From Pedobacter sp. B4-66 (GTDB lineage Bacteria > Bacteroidota > Bacteroidia > Sphingobacteriales > Sphingobacteriaceae), in NCBI RefSeq assembly GCF_018492665.1, contig NZ_JAFVME010000010.1, positions 62,001-126,000 of the forward strand: a DNA stretch of 64,000 nt. Reading direction: 5' to 3'. The first letter of the stretch is position 1. Each line of letters opens with the position of its first letter. The notes below the pieces were generated by a model that ran no database searches, had not been told where the DNA came from, and saw only the letters and a list, made by a program, of their open reading frames with translations. Below are positions 15,886-24,307 of the stretch, in pieces. The position numbers and the translations under genes were made by a program.

Positions 15886-18636
15886 ATGAAAGTAACCAGA
15901 CTATTTTTATTGATCCCTTTTCTCTTTTCATTTGCCAACCTAAACGCTCAGGTTATCAAAGGAACGATTAAAAACAGCGCCACACAGGAAGCTGCACCGG
16001 CGGTATCTATTCTTGTAAAAAACTCATCGGAGGGCACTTACTCCGACGACAGAGGAAGGTTTCAACTGACCATTAAAAAGAAGCTACCTGTTGTCCTAGT
16101 CATCTCTTCTATTGGTTTTGAAACTAAGGAAATCGATGTACAGAGTACCTCTACCCCATTGGAAATCTCTCTTAATCCGAGCTCTATACTTGGGCAGGAA
16201 GTGGTGGTATCGGCCAGTAGAGTTGTACAGAAAAAGCTTTCATCTCCTGTAACGATAGAACAAATCAGCAGCAAGGAAATCAGCAACTCGCCCCAACTAA
16301 ACTACATGGACATGATTCAGGGTTTAAAAGGCGTCGATGTAACTGTTTCCAGTATTGGTTTCACCAGTATTTCTACCAGGGGATTTAATACCAGCGGTAA
16401 TACCAACTTTACCCAAATTGTAGATGGGATGGATAATCAGGCACCAGGCCTTAACTTCCCTCTTGGTTCTGCTATTAGTTTAACCCAACTTGATGTAGAT
16501 AATATTGAGGTACTTTCAGGTGCTTCATCTGCACTTTACGGTTCAAGAGGTTTAAATGGAACTATGGTAATGACCGGAAAGGATCCATTTAAATACCAGG
16601 GCTTAAGCGTCCTGATTACGCAAGGGGTAAACCACGTTAAAAATAGTAATACTTATGATCCCGTATCTCCTTCTCCATATTATGATTGGGCAATACGCTA
16701 TGCAACAAAGATCAACGAAAAATTGGCCTTTAAAATTAACTCTCAATATACTCAGGCAAACGACTGGGTGGCTACCGACAGCACCAACAAAAACGGCCCG
16801 GGCAACAGATTTACTGACCCCAATTATAATGGTGTAAACTTTTATGGAGGAGCTACCAACGCAGATATTAATCCGTTCTTACAGGGAGCACTGGCAGGGG
16901 ATCCGTCCCTTGCTCCACTTATTGAACCTTTGCTGGCTAAACCTAACTACGTAGCCAGAACAGGATATCCGGAATATGGATATCTTGATAACAAGGCCAA
17001 GTTGTTTAAGGTAAATGCAGAATTAAGGTATAAAATAAACTCTAAACTGGAAGCCATCATGTCTGGCACCTACGGTACAGGAAACATTGTATACACCAAT
17101 GATACCCGCTACCAGCTAAAGAATTTTAAAGTTGGACAATACCGTGCAGAACTGAAAAGTGATAACTGGTTTGTACGTGCTTATACCACTTCAGAAAACT
17201 CTGGAAACACCATAATTGCCGGCCCAACAGCCCAATACATTAATGAAGCATGGAAAACAAGTTATGATGGCGCTACAGGAGGGTGGTATCCGGAATATAC
17301 CGGTGCTTTACTGGCCTCACTTGCCGGAGGCGCAAACTTAAACGATGCACACCTGGCCGCCAGAGCAGCTGCAGACCAAGGTCGCGCGCAGTTAGGCTCG
17401 CCAGAGTTCCTTGCACTTAAAAACAAAATTACCAATACCCCAATTTCAGAGGGCGGTACTTTATTCTTAGACCGCAGCAAGCTTTACAATGCTGAAGCAC
17501 AATACAATTTTACAGACGTAGTTAAGTTTATGAGCGTAATAGCCGGAGTTAACTGGCGCTTATATAGCTTAAACAGTAAAAACACTTTATTCCCAGATAA
17601 GGATAAACCAATTAATGTAAAAGAGTACAGTGCGTACATTCAGCTTGCAAAAAAACTAGCAGACGACAGATTAAGTTTAAGCACCTCTTTCAGGTACGAT
17701 AAAAACACATTGTTTTCTTCACCTAAAGTAACATCAAGAGCTTCGGCTGTATATGAACCTGTTAAGGAAAACTTTATCCGCTTCTCTTATCAAAATGCTT
17801 ATAGCTTTCCATCAAACATTCAAGCTTTACAGAATACCCTTAGTGGATTTAACAGCTACTCATCTGGAGGATCTTCATTCTTGCTAAACGATACTTATCA
17901 ATTCAATAAATACCCACCTTACACGCTAGAAAGTGTAGGTAAGTATCAACAATCAGGCAATGCATCAGACTTAAAGAGATTTGAGTATAACGATATTAAA
18001 CCTCAATCTGTAAATGCCTTTGAATTAGGTTATGCCGCATTAATTGGCAAAAGGGTAATGTTTGATATATTAGGATATTTCTCTACCTGGAAAAACTTTA
18101 TCGGTTATGCCAACGTAGCAAATACCCCCGGAACTGATGATGTAAATGCCTTTAAAGATCACAGCACTTATGTGCAGTATAACATTGCTTTTAATGGTGG
18201 TCAAATGGTAAATACCTATGGCTATGCAGCAAGTGTAAGTGTTGACTTATCGCATAACTTCTTAGCCAAAGTAAATTACTTTTCAGACCATATTAAAAAC
18301 AAAAACAACAGTCAGATAAACAACTTTAACACGCCTAATTACCATGTTAACATGGAATTTGGTAACAGCGGTTTTGGCAAAAAGCAGGAATGGTCATTCG
18401 GCACTACCCTACGCTATAAACCAGGCTACTTTTACGTTGTTTCCGGAGGCTTAGCCGCAGGTAAAGTACCTAGTTCGGCAGTTATTGATGCTCAGGTAAG
18501 TTACAAACTTATTAAAGCACGTTCTGGAATTAGACTAGGCGCAACAAACATCACCAACAAATACTATTCAACCGGCATTGCCAACCCAAATATTGGCGCT
18601 GTCTATTATGTAACTTATGCATACAACATCCTTTAA
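15886..18636 (+). CDS. TonB-dependent outer membrane receptor
   Basis: A 916-residue protein with a signal peptide (MKVTRLFLLIPFLFSFANLNAQ). A carboxypeptidase-regulatory-like beta domain follows (about 23-110: IKGTIKNSATQEAAPAVSI, YSDDRGRFQLTI), then a plug domain (about 115-230: VVVSASRVVQKKLSSPVTIEQI, ISTRGFNTSGN, VDNIEVLSGASSALYGSRGLNG) and a long barrel ending in the aromatic-rich strand GAVYYVTYAYNIL. It imports an unknown ligand across the outer membrane using TonB energy. The stop is followed after one base by the ATG of the beta-helix lipoprotein, so the two are surely co-transcribed. No SusD partner is present, which argues against a polysaccharide-utilisation locus. Confidence 0.94.
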   Translation: MKVTRLFLLIPFLFSFANLNAQVIKGTIKNSATQEAAPAVSILVKNSSEGTYSDDRGRFQLTIKKKLPVVLVISSIGFETKEIDVQSTSTPLEISLNPSSILGQEVVVSASRVVQKKLSSPVTIEQISSKEISNSPQLNYMDMIQGLKGVDVTVSSIGFTSISTRGFNTSGNTNFTQIVDGMDNQAPGLNFPLGSAISLTQLDVDNIEVLSGASSALYGSRGLNGTMVMTGKDPFKYQGLSVLITQGVNHVKNSNTYDPVSPSPYYDWAIRYATKINEKLAFKINSQYTQANDWVATDSTNKNGPGNRFTDPNYNGVNFYGGATNADINPFLQGALAGDPSLAPLIEPLLAKPNYVARTGYPEYGYLDNKAKLFKVNAELRYKINSKLEAIMSGTYGTGNIVYTNDTRYQLKNFKVGQYRAELKSDNWFVRAYTTSENSGNTIIAGPTAQYINEAWKTSYDGATGGWYPEYTGALLASLAGGANLNDAHLAARAAADQGRAQLGSPEFLALKNKITNTPISEGGTLFLDRSKLYNAEAQYNFTDVVKFMSVIAGVNWRLYSLNSKNTLFPDKDKPINVKEYSAYIQLAKKLADDRLSLSTSFRYDKNTLFSSPKVTSRASAVYEPVKENFIRFSYQNAYSFPSNIQALQNTLSGFNSYSSGGSSFLLNDTYQFNKYPPYTLESVGKYQQSGNASDLKRFEYNDIKPQSVNAFELGYAALIGKRVMFDILGYFSTWKNFIGYANVANTPGTDDVNAFKDHSTYVQYNIAFNGGQMVNTYGYAASVSVDLSHNFLAKVNYFSDHIKNKNNSQINNFNTPNYHVNMEFGNSGFGKKQEWSFGTTLRYKPGYFYVVSGGLAAGKVPSSAVIDAQVSYKLIKARSGIRLGATNITNKYYSTGIANPNIGAVYYVTYAYNIL

Positions 18637-18637
18637 T

Positions 18638-19921
18638 ATGAAAACCATACCTTCATTACTAATAGCGTTTCTTGTTACAGCATCCTTATTTTCCTGCACA
18701 GGAAATAAGTCTAAGCAAGATGGAAACTATAAAACAACACTAACCTTTAAACCAGGAGAAGAGCAAAAGATTGCTGAGGCTTTCTTGTCGATAAAAGACA
18801 GCACCCTCATTTTACTAAAACAGGGTACTTATAAATTCGACAACCTGAGTATTGCACAGGTAAACCACATCATGATTCAGGGTGAGGGACATGACAAAAC
18901 TATTCTGGACTTTAAAGAGCAGAGCCAGGGTGGAGAAGGCATTAGGGTAACTGATGTAAAAGGTTTTGTAATTGATGGAATGACCATTCGCGATTCAAAG
19001 GGAGATTTATTAAAAATCAACAAGAGTCGTAATGTAGTTGTCACCAATCTACATGCTGTTTGGAGTAAAGCAGATTCGACCAGTGGTGGCTATGCCATCT
19101 ACCCGGTAATGTGCAAAAATGTGTTGATAGAAAACTGCTATACAGAAGGTTCTTCTGATGCAGGTATTTACGTAGGACAAACAGATAGTGCAGTAGTAAG
19201 AAACTGTAAGGCGGCCAAGAATGTTGCCGGTTGTGAGATCGAAAACACTTCTAATGCACAAGTATATGACAACGAATTCTACAACAATACCGCAGGTTTC
19301 TTAATCTTCGACCTACCAGATCTTTCCAAAAAAGGTGGTCATGTTAAAGCCTATAACAATTACATCCACGACAACAATTTCAGAAACTTTGCTAAGGCCG
19401 GTAGCTTTGGCACCTCATGGGGCGTAGGTAATGCCTCGCCAGGAAGTGGAATTATTATATTGGCCGCATCAGACATCGAGATTTATAACAACAGAATTAT
19501 TAACAACAATTCATCCTCTATAACTATCGCTTCCGGCTTTGCTGTTGATGAGAAGGCCGCAGAGAAAATAAACGACAACTACTTCCCTATTTCTAAAAAC
19601 ATTAATATTCATGGCAATACAATTGAAATGGGTCCTAAATTTCCTGAAGCAGCTTATGAGCACCGTATCGGAAAAATACTGGTAGCAGTTGAGCAACAGC
19701 TAAATGCAAGTGATCCAACAAGAAAAAACAAACGAATCCCTTTCATTATGTATGATGGTATTTCGAGCAATATCTTAACTAAAGGAACAGGGATTAACCC
19801 GGATTCTATTTGCATAAAGCAAACGGGCGACAACCTATTTGTAAACGCTGACTTTTTAAACATCAGCAATCCTAAAAACTGGAAACCAAACACCGACATT
19901 ACCCCTTATATCTGCAAGTAA
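18638..19921 (+). CDS. Right-handed parallel beta-helix lipoprotein (SO2929/TIGR03805 type)
   Basis: I choose the ATG at 18638: it lies 1 base after the receptor stop and begins a lipoprotein signal (MKTIPSLLIAFLVTASLFSC); a start at 18617 would overlap the receptor and add seven residues. The 427-residue protein shows successive beta-helix rungs (VKGFVIDGMTIRDSKGDLLKI, SRNVVVTNLHAVWSK, CKNVLIENCYTEGSSDAGIYV, DSAVVRNCKAAKNVAGCEI, SNAQVYDNEFYNNTAGFLIFD). From memory, this family occurs as two-gene pairs with the cytochrome family encoded next; function is unknown. Both partners carry export signals, consistent with an envelope complex. Confidence 0.88.
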   Translation: MKTIPSLLIAFLVTASLFSCTGNKSKQDGNYKTTLTFKPGEEQKIAEAFLSIKDSTLILLKQGTYKFDNLSIAQVNHIMIQGEGHDKTILDFKEQSQGGEGIRVTDVKGFVIDGMTIRDSKGDLLKINKSRNVVVTNLHAVWSKADSTSGGYAIYPVMCKNVLIENCYTEGSSDAGIYVGQTDSAVVRNCKAAKNVAGCEIENTSNAQVYDNEFYNNTAGFLIFDLPDLSKKGGHVKAYNNYIHDNNFRNFAKAGSFGTSWGVGNASPGSGIIILAASDIEIYNNRIINNNSSSITIASGFAVDEKAAEKINDNYFPISKNINIHGNTIEMGPKFPEAAYEHRIGKILVAVEQQLNASDPTRKNKRIPFIMYDGISSNILTKGTGINPDSICIKQTGDNLFVNADFLNISNPKNWKPNTDITPYICK

Positions 19922-19932
19922 AACTAGTATCA

Positions 19933-20997
19933 ATGCGTAAAACTTATCTTCTAGGATCTATTCTTCTTTTCAGTATTTCACTTTCAATTTTAAGCGGACA
20001 GGGATGTAAAAACAATACAGGTCGGGCAGTACAAAACAGTGGCTTTGTATTTAAAGAAAAACTGTCTGATTATGGTTTCTTTAAAAACAAACTAAAGGAT
20101 CTTGATCCTAATGAAGGGGTTTTGCACTACGACATCAGCACTGCTCTCTTTACTGATTATGCTGTTAAAGACCGCTTCATTGTTTTACCAAAAGGCACAG
20201 CAATGAAGTATACCAAAGAAGGTGCACTTGATTTTCCAGATTCAACCATCATTGTAAAAAACTTTGCCTACACCAATGTTAGTCATGAGAAGATAATGAT
20301 TGAAACCAGGCTATTGGTTAAAGACCCTACTGACAAGAACTGGAAAGTGATGAATTATTTATGGAATAAGGAACAAACAGAGGCAGTTAAACACATTACA
20401 GGAGCTAAAATTCCTATTACCCTATTGGACAATGATGGCAATAAGCTATTAACAAATTATCAGGTGCCAAATACCAATGATTGTAAGCGCTGCCACATTA
20501 AAAATGATGTGTTGATTCCTATTGGTCCAAAGGCAAGAAACCTTAACATTACTGTTGCCGGGCAAAGTATCAATCAACTTAAGGCATGGGTAGCAAAAGG
20601 AGTATTAAAAGGATTACCTGATACTGGAGCCGTAGCCGTGTTACCAAACTCATTTGATGCAAAGCACTACAGTCTGGATCAGCGCGCAAGGGCCTACCTC
20701 GACATCAACTGTGCACATTGCCACACCAAAGGAGGTGATGCGTACAACACAGGATTGTTTTTAGAATACGAGCAGACTAATCCTAATCATTTAGGAATAA
20801 GAAAAGCCCCAGTATCTGCAGGTGGTGGTGCAGGTGGCTTAGATTATGATATCATCCCTGGAGATGCTACTCATTCTATTTTGGCGTATAGAATGAATAG
20901 CACTGAGCCGGGTACAGCAATGCCTGAGCTTGCCAGAACCCTTCCTCATAAAGAGGGTATAAAGTTAATTAGGGACTGGATCAACAATTTAAAATAA
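19933..20997 (+). CDS. SO2930/HNE_0200-family diheme c-type cytochrome
   Basis: A 354-residue exported protein with an N-terminal hydrophobic signal ending in SGQGC, possibly a lipoprotein site. The N-terminal half has the family layout KLSDYGFFKNKLKDLDP, STALFTDYAVKDRFIVLPKG. Two heme c motifs are present: CKRCH (about residue 186) and CAHCH (about residue 256), plus late Met and His residues (YRMNSTEPGTAMPELART) that could supply axial ligands. It starts 11 bp after the beta-helix gene. Families of this kind are regularly paired; no reaction is known. Linkage to a TonB receptor suggests redox handling of an imported or surface ligand (inference). Confidence 0.9.
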   Translation: MRKTYLLGSILLFSISLSILSGQGCKNNTGRAVQNSGFVFKEKLSDYGFFKNKLKDLDPNEGVLHYDISTALFTDYAVKDRFIVLPKGTAMKYTKEGALDFPDSTIIVKNFAYTNVSHEKIMIETRLLVKDPTDKNWKVMNYLWNKEQTEAVKHITGAKIPITLLDNDGNKLLTNYQVPNTNDCKRCHIKNDVLIPIGPKARNLNITVAGQSINQLKAWVAKGVLKGLPDTGAVAVLPNSFDAKHYSLDQRARAYLDINCAHCHTKGGDAYNTGLFLEYEQTNPNHLGIRKAPVSAGGGAGGLDYDIIPGDATHSILAYRMNSTEPGTAMPELARTLPHKEGIKLIRDWINNLK

Positions 20998-21013
20998 TTA
21001 CATAAACACTTCA

Positions 21014-21826
21014 CTATTTAACCACCATTTGCTTTTTGCTAACTGTATGTGCGCTAAAGTAACCCAATGCATTACCGCTAATATTTGAAGGTGGATTACC
21101 CGGTGTTATTCCTCCAGGGCTGCCTTGCGTTTGCTGACTTAGCGTATTCCAATAAGTAAATAGGTTCTTATCTATACACTGCATTTCAACATCTACATTA
21201 TCCCCTGTTTTTAGCTCATTATCATCATCATTTTTCCCGGCATAAAACAAAACAGTAGGTACATCATTTCCATCGGTAAAACGATCATTTTCTGCATAAA
21301 CACGCTTTGATTGATTCCCATTAACTTTTAACACAAATCTGTACTGATTGGCAACTCCGGCAGGGTCTTTATAATGTACTTGCGTTTGCTTCTGTTTTTC
21401 ACTTCCAAACGCAAACACCTTAACATCGAGCGAATCAATTACCACTGAGTCGGGCATGGTTGAAGAGGCCGTATAAAGCGTATTGTTTACATTTACTTTA
21501 AGCGTATAAGTACGCCCTGGCTCTCCTTTTAACTGCCCAAAGGTATAGCTACCCGGAGCACTTTCAGTAAAGATCCATGAACTACCTTTATCATCAGTTA
21601 CATTTACTATAGCCCCCTTAACTACAGGATAAGTATTAGTTTCAGTATAAGGTACCGACTGGCTTATTTTAATAGTTTGTTGCCCCAATTGATTGGTTAT
21701 ATTACCCTCTATCACCAATTGGTTTGCAGAAGTATTAAGCTTAACATCTATTACCTTTTCACATGAGCTGATGCTAAAAGACACGGCAATTAATAGACTT
21801 AAATATTTGATTTTTTTTAGCATCAC
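21014..21826 (-). CDS. DUF4249-family outer membrane lipoprotein
   Basis: A 270-residue protein with a lipoprotein signal (KIKYLSLLIAVSFSISSC; Cys about residue 22). The mature part opens with VIDVKLNTSANQLVIEGNIT and has a beta-sandwich pattern (IKISQSVPYTETN, VVKGAIVNVTDDKG, YTLKVNVNNTLYTASSTMP), typical of DUF4249 proteins encoded directly after a TonB receptor. Its ATG (21826, or 21823) sits just beyond the receptor stop, so the two are co-translated. It probably forms a surface complex with the receptor; the ligand is unknown. Confidence 0.88.
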   Translation of the reverse strand: MMLKKIKYLSLLIAVSFSISSCEKVIDVKLNTSANQLVIEGNITNQLGQQTIKISQSVPYTETNTYPVVKGAIVNVTDDKGSSWIFTESAPGSYTFGQLKGEPGRTYTLKVNVNNTLYTASSTMPDSVVIDSLDVKVFAFGSEKQKQTQVHYKDPAGVANQYRFVLKVNGNQSKRVYAENDRFTDGNDVPTVLFYAGKNDDDNELKTGDNVDVEMQCIDKNLFTYWNTLSQQTQGSPGGITPGNPPSNISGNALGYFSAHTVSKKQMVVK

Positions 21827-21828
21827 TG

Positions 21829-24156
21829 TTAAAATTTAAAGTTATAGGTTACTGAAGGAATAATACCAAAAAGACTGATTTGTACTGCTTCAGTACGTGT
21901 TGGATCATTCTCTTTATCTCTGAATTGAATAGCATAAGGATTCTTACGGTTTAATGCATTGTACACACTAAATGTCCAGCTTGATTTGAATTTCTTAGTT
22001 TCCTTAGCTTTTAATGTTGCACCGATATCCAAACGAGAGGTATATGGCATTCTGTTAGCATTTCTTTCAGTATAATAATAAGTGGTAAGTCCACCTACAT
22101 TATATTTTCCGGCAGGATAGGTAACAGCATTACCCGTGCTATAAATGTAGTTGGCAGACAACGACCAACGGCGACTAAGGTTGTACATGGCAACTAAAGC
22201 CAGGTCATGTGTACGATCTTGCTTTGCATTAAAATACTTGCCGTTATTGATTTTATCAAACTGACGCTCAGTTTTTGAAAGCGTATAGCTAAGCCATCCG
22301 GTAAGTTTACCTTTACTTTTTTTACCATAAAGTTCCAGGCCATATGCCCTCCCTTGTCCATACAGCAATTCAGATTCAACATCTTTATTTGCGGTAAGTT
22401 CGGCAGCATCTTTATAGTCTATTTGGTTTTGCAGCCATTTATAATAAACCTCGGCCGAAAACTCAAATGTATTGCTCTCACTATTTTTGAAAAACCCTAG
22501 TGCTACCTGATCTGCAATCTCCGGCTTAATATTATTACTGCTCATCACATATTGATCTGTTGGAGAACTAGTGCTCGAATTAGTAAGGATATGAATATTC
22601 TGTGTATTGCGGTTGTAAGATGCCTTTATTGAGTTTTTCTCACTCAAACTATAACTCGCTGAAAAACGTGGCTCAAGATTAAAGTAATTTTTAACAAACT
22701 CACCGCTTTTATAGGTTGATGATGAACTAACCTCTCCTGAACCGTTGTAAGTATTAATTGTTCCGGGCCCTAGAAGGGAAAACTGACTAAGTCTTAAGCC
22801 ATACAAGATATTGAATTTATCACTGATTGTCCATTCATCTGATACGTAGGCTGCAAACTCCAGACCGTAACGATTCTCTATTGAAAGTGGATTAAAGCTT
22901 GAATTGGCCGATGTAGTAATATCAGATGGTGCTATTCTATGGTGTGTTGCGTGTAATCCGAACCTTAGAATGTGATTACTACTATAATACTGGAGGTCTT
23001 CTTTAAAATTGAAATCTCTGATCAGCGATTTTACCTCTGCACTGCTTTTTTCGTCGAGCAATTGAATGGCATAACTGTACTTGTTAAAAATCAATGATGT
23101 ATTTGAAAACAGTCTGTTGTTAAACACATGATTTAAACGGACGGTGGCTGTTGTATTGCCCCAATCATTAGCAAAAAGATCTTTAATTCCAATATTGTCC
23201 TGCCCAAAATAACCTGAAAGAAACAGTGTATTTTTATCATCAAACTTATAATTCACTTTGGCATTAATATCATAAAAGTTCAAAGTATTGTTCTTTAATG
23301 CCGAATCGCCTGAAGCTTTAAGCAAAAGATCTATATAAGTTCTTCGGGCACTAAACATAAAGGAGCTTTTATTTTTAACGATTGGCCCCTCAGCTTTTAT
23401 CCTGGAAGCGATAAGCCCTAATCCTCCTTCTACCCCATATTCCTTATCATTACCATCCTGCATTTTAACATCAAGCACAGAAGATAATCTGCCACCATAT
23501 TGTGATGGCATCCCTCCTTTATACAAGCTTACGTCCTTTATCGCATCGGCATTAAAGGTTGAAAAGAAACCTAAAAGGTGTGATGAATTATAAACCGTAG
23601 CTTCATCTAAAAGTATCAGGTTTTGATCTGCTGCACCTCCACGAACAAAAAAGCCGGTATTTCCTTCTCCCCCAGCTTTTACTCCAGGCAATAATTGTAT
23701 AGTTTTTAAAACGTCTTTTTCTCCTAACAGTACAGGTACATTGTCCAAATCTTTCATATCGATTTTATTCAAACCCATCTGAGGACTCTTTACATTTTCA
23801 TTCTTCCGTTCAGCTGCACTTATTACAACCTCCTGTAAATCCGAAACCGCTTTAAGTTCGATATTAAACTTTAACGCTTTATTTAATGTAATGTTTTGGG
23901 TATTCGTTTGATAACCACTATAACTTATAACTAGGCTATACTCACCTTCAGCTGAAGTAAGCGAATAAAATCCATAAGCATTTGTTGCTATACCTGTATT
24001 TTGAGATGGGCTTTGCAATTTTACTGTAGCTCCAATTAACGTTTCTCCAGTTGAAGCATCCCTCACGGTACCGCTTATGGCAAAACGTTGTTGTGCTGAT
24101 AAATAAAATGGAGCAGAAGCGACAGAGAATAATAGAAAAAAGAGAAATAGTTTCAT
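21829..24156 (-). CDS. TonB-dependent receptor paired with DUF4249
   Basis: A 775-residue receptor with a signal peptide (MKLFLFFLLFSVASAPFYLSAQ), a carboxypeptidase-regulatory-like domain (about 25-110: ISGTVRDASTGETLIGATVKL), a plug (VLLGEKDVLKTIQLLPGVKAG, NTGFFVRGGAADQNLILLDEA, DAIKDVSLYKGGMPSQYGGRLSS) and a barrel ending GIIPSVTYNFKF. It lacks the SusC length and a SusD partner. Upstream lie a candidate -7 box and a pair of direct repeats, so it appears to have its own regulated promoter, separate from the glycosidase gene. The substrate is unknown. Confidence 0.94.
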   Translation of the reverse strand: MKLFLFFLLFSVASAPFYLSAQQRFAISGTVRDASTGETLIGATVKLQSPSQNTGIATNAYGFYSLTSAEGEYSLVISYSGYQTNTQNITLNKALKFNIELKAVSDLQEVVISAAERKNENVKSPQMGLNKIDMKDLDNVPVLLGEKDVLKTIQLLPGVKAGGEGNTGFFVRGGAADQNLILLDEATVYNSSHLLGFFSTFNADAIKDVSLYKGGMPSQYGGRLSSVLDVKMQDGNDKEYGVEGGLGLIASRIKAEGPIVKNKSSFMFSARRTYIDLLLKASGDSALKNNTLNFYDINAKVNYKFDDKNTLFLSGYFGQDNIGIKDLFANDWGNTTATVRLNHVFNNRLFSNTSLIFNKYSYAIQLLDEKSSAEVKSLIRDFNFKEDLQYYSSNHILRFGLHATHHRIAPSDITTSANSSFNPLSIENRYGLEFAAYVSDEWTISDKFNILYGLRLSQFSLLGPGTINTYNGSGEVSSSSTYKSGEFVKNYFNLEPRFSASYSLSEKNSIKASYNRNTQNIHILTNSSTSSPTDQYVMSSNNIKPEIADQVALGFFKNSESNTFEFSAEVYYKWLQNQIDYKDAAELTANKDVESELLYGQGRAYGLELYGKKSKGKLTGWLSYTLSKTERQFDKINNGKYFNAKQDRTHDLALVAMYNLSRRWSLSANYIYSTGNAVTYPAGKYNVGGLTTYYYTERNANRMPYTSRLDIGATLKAKETKKFKSSWTFSVYNALNRKNPYAIQFRDKENDPTRTEAVQISLFGIIPSVTYNFKF

Positions 24157-24178
24157 GCTGTTTTAATAATTAACAGCA

Positions 24179-24186
24179 CAAAACTA
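24179..24186 (-). promoter_or_regulatory. Candidate -7 promoter box of the receptor/DUF4249 operon
   Basis: On the minus strand the sequence reads TAGTTTTG, an exact TAnnTTTG match, 23 bases before the receptor ATG. A TTG occurs 23 bases upstream of it, longer than the usual 19-21 spacing. A regulated promoter that needs an activator is plausible. Confidence 0.4.
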
Positions 24187-24214
24187 TCATATTAACTCAT
24201 TATCACACTCAAAA

Positions 24215-24244
24215 AAGTGATGAGGCAAGTAAAATAAGTGATGA
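24215..24244. repeat. Two 9-bp direct repeats spaced 21 bp upstream of the receptor promoter
   Basis: AAGTGATGA occurs at 24215-24223 and again at 24236-24244, start to start 21 bp, i.e. two helical turns. They lie roughly 45-75 bp upstream of the predicted transcription start for the minus-strand receptor. This is the usual place and spacing for a dimeric activator that binds direct repeats, such as a LytTR or response-regulator protein. Confidence 0.5.
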
Positions 24245-24307
24245 AGTGTACAAAAACCCTTTCGAACTGTATTTTAAAAGAGCTGAATACAATAAAACAC
24301 CTAACTA

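Noticed and set aside
15886..24156. A SusCD-type polysaccharide utilisation locus
   Set aside because: Two TonB receptors and a glycosidase are present, but there is no SusD homologue, and the receptors are paired with other partner families.
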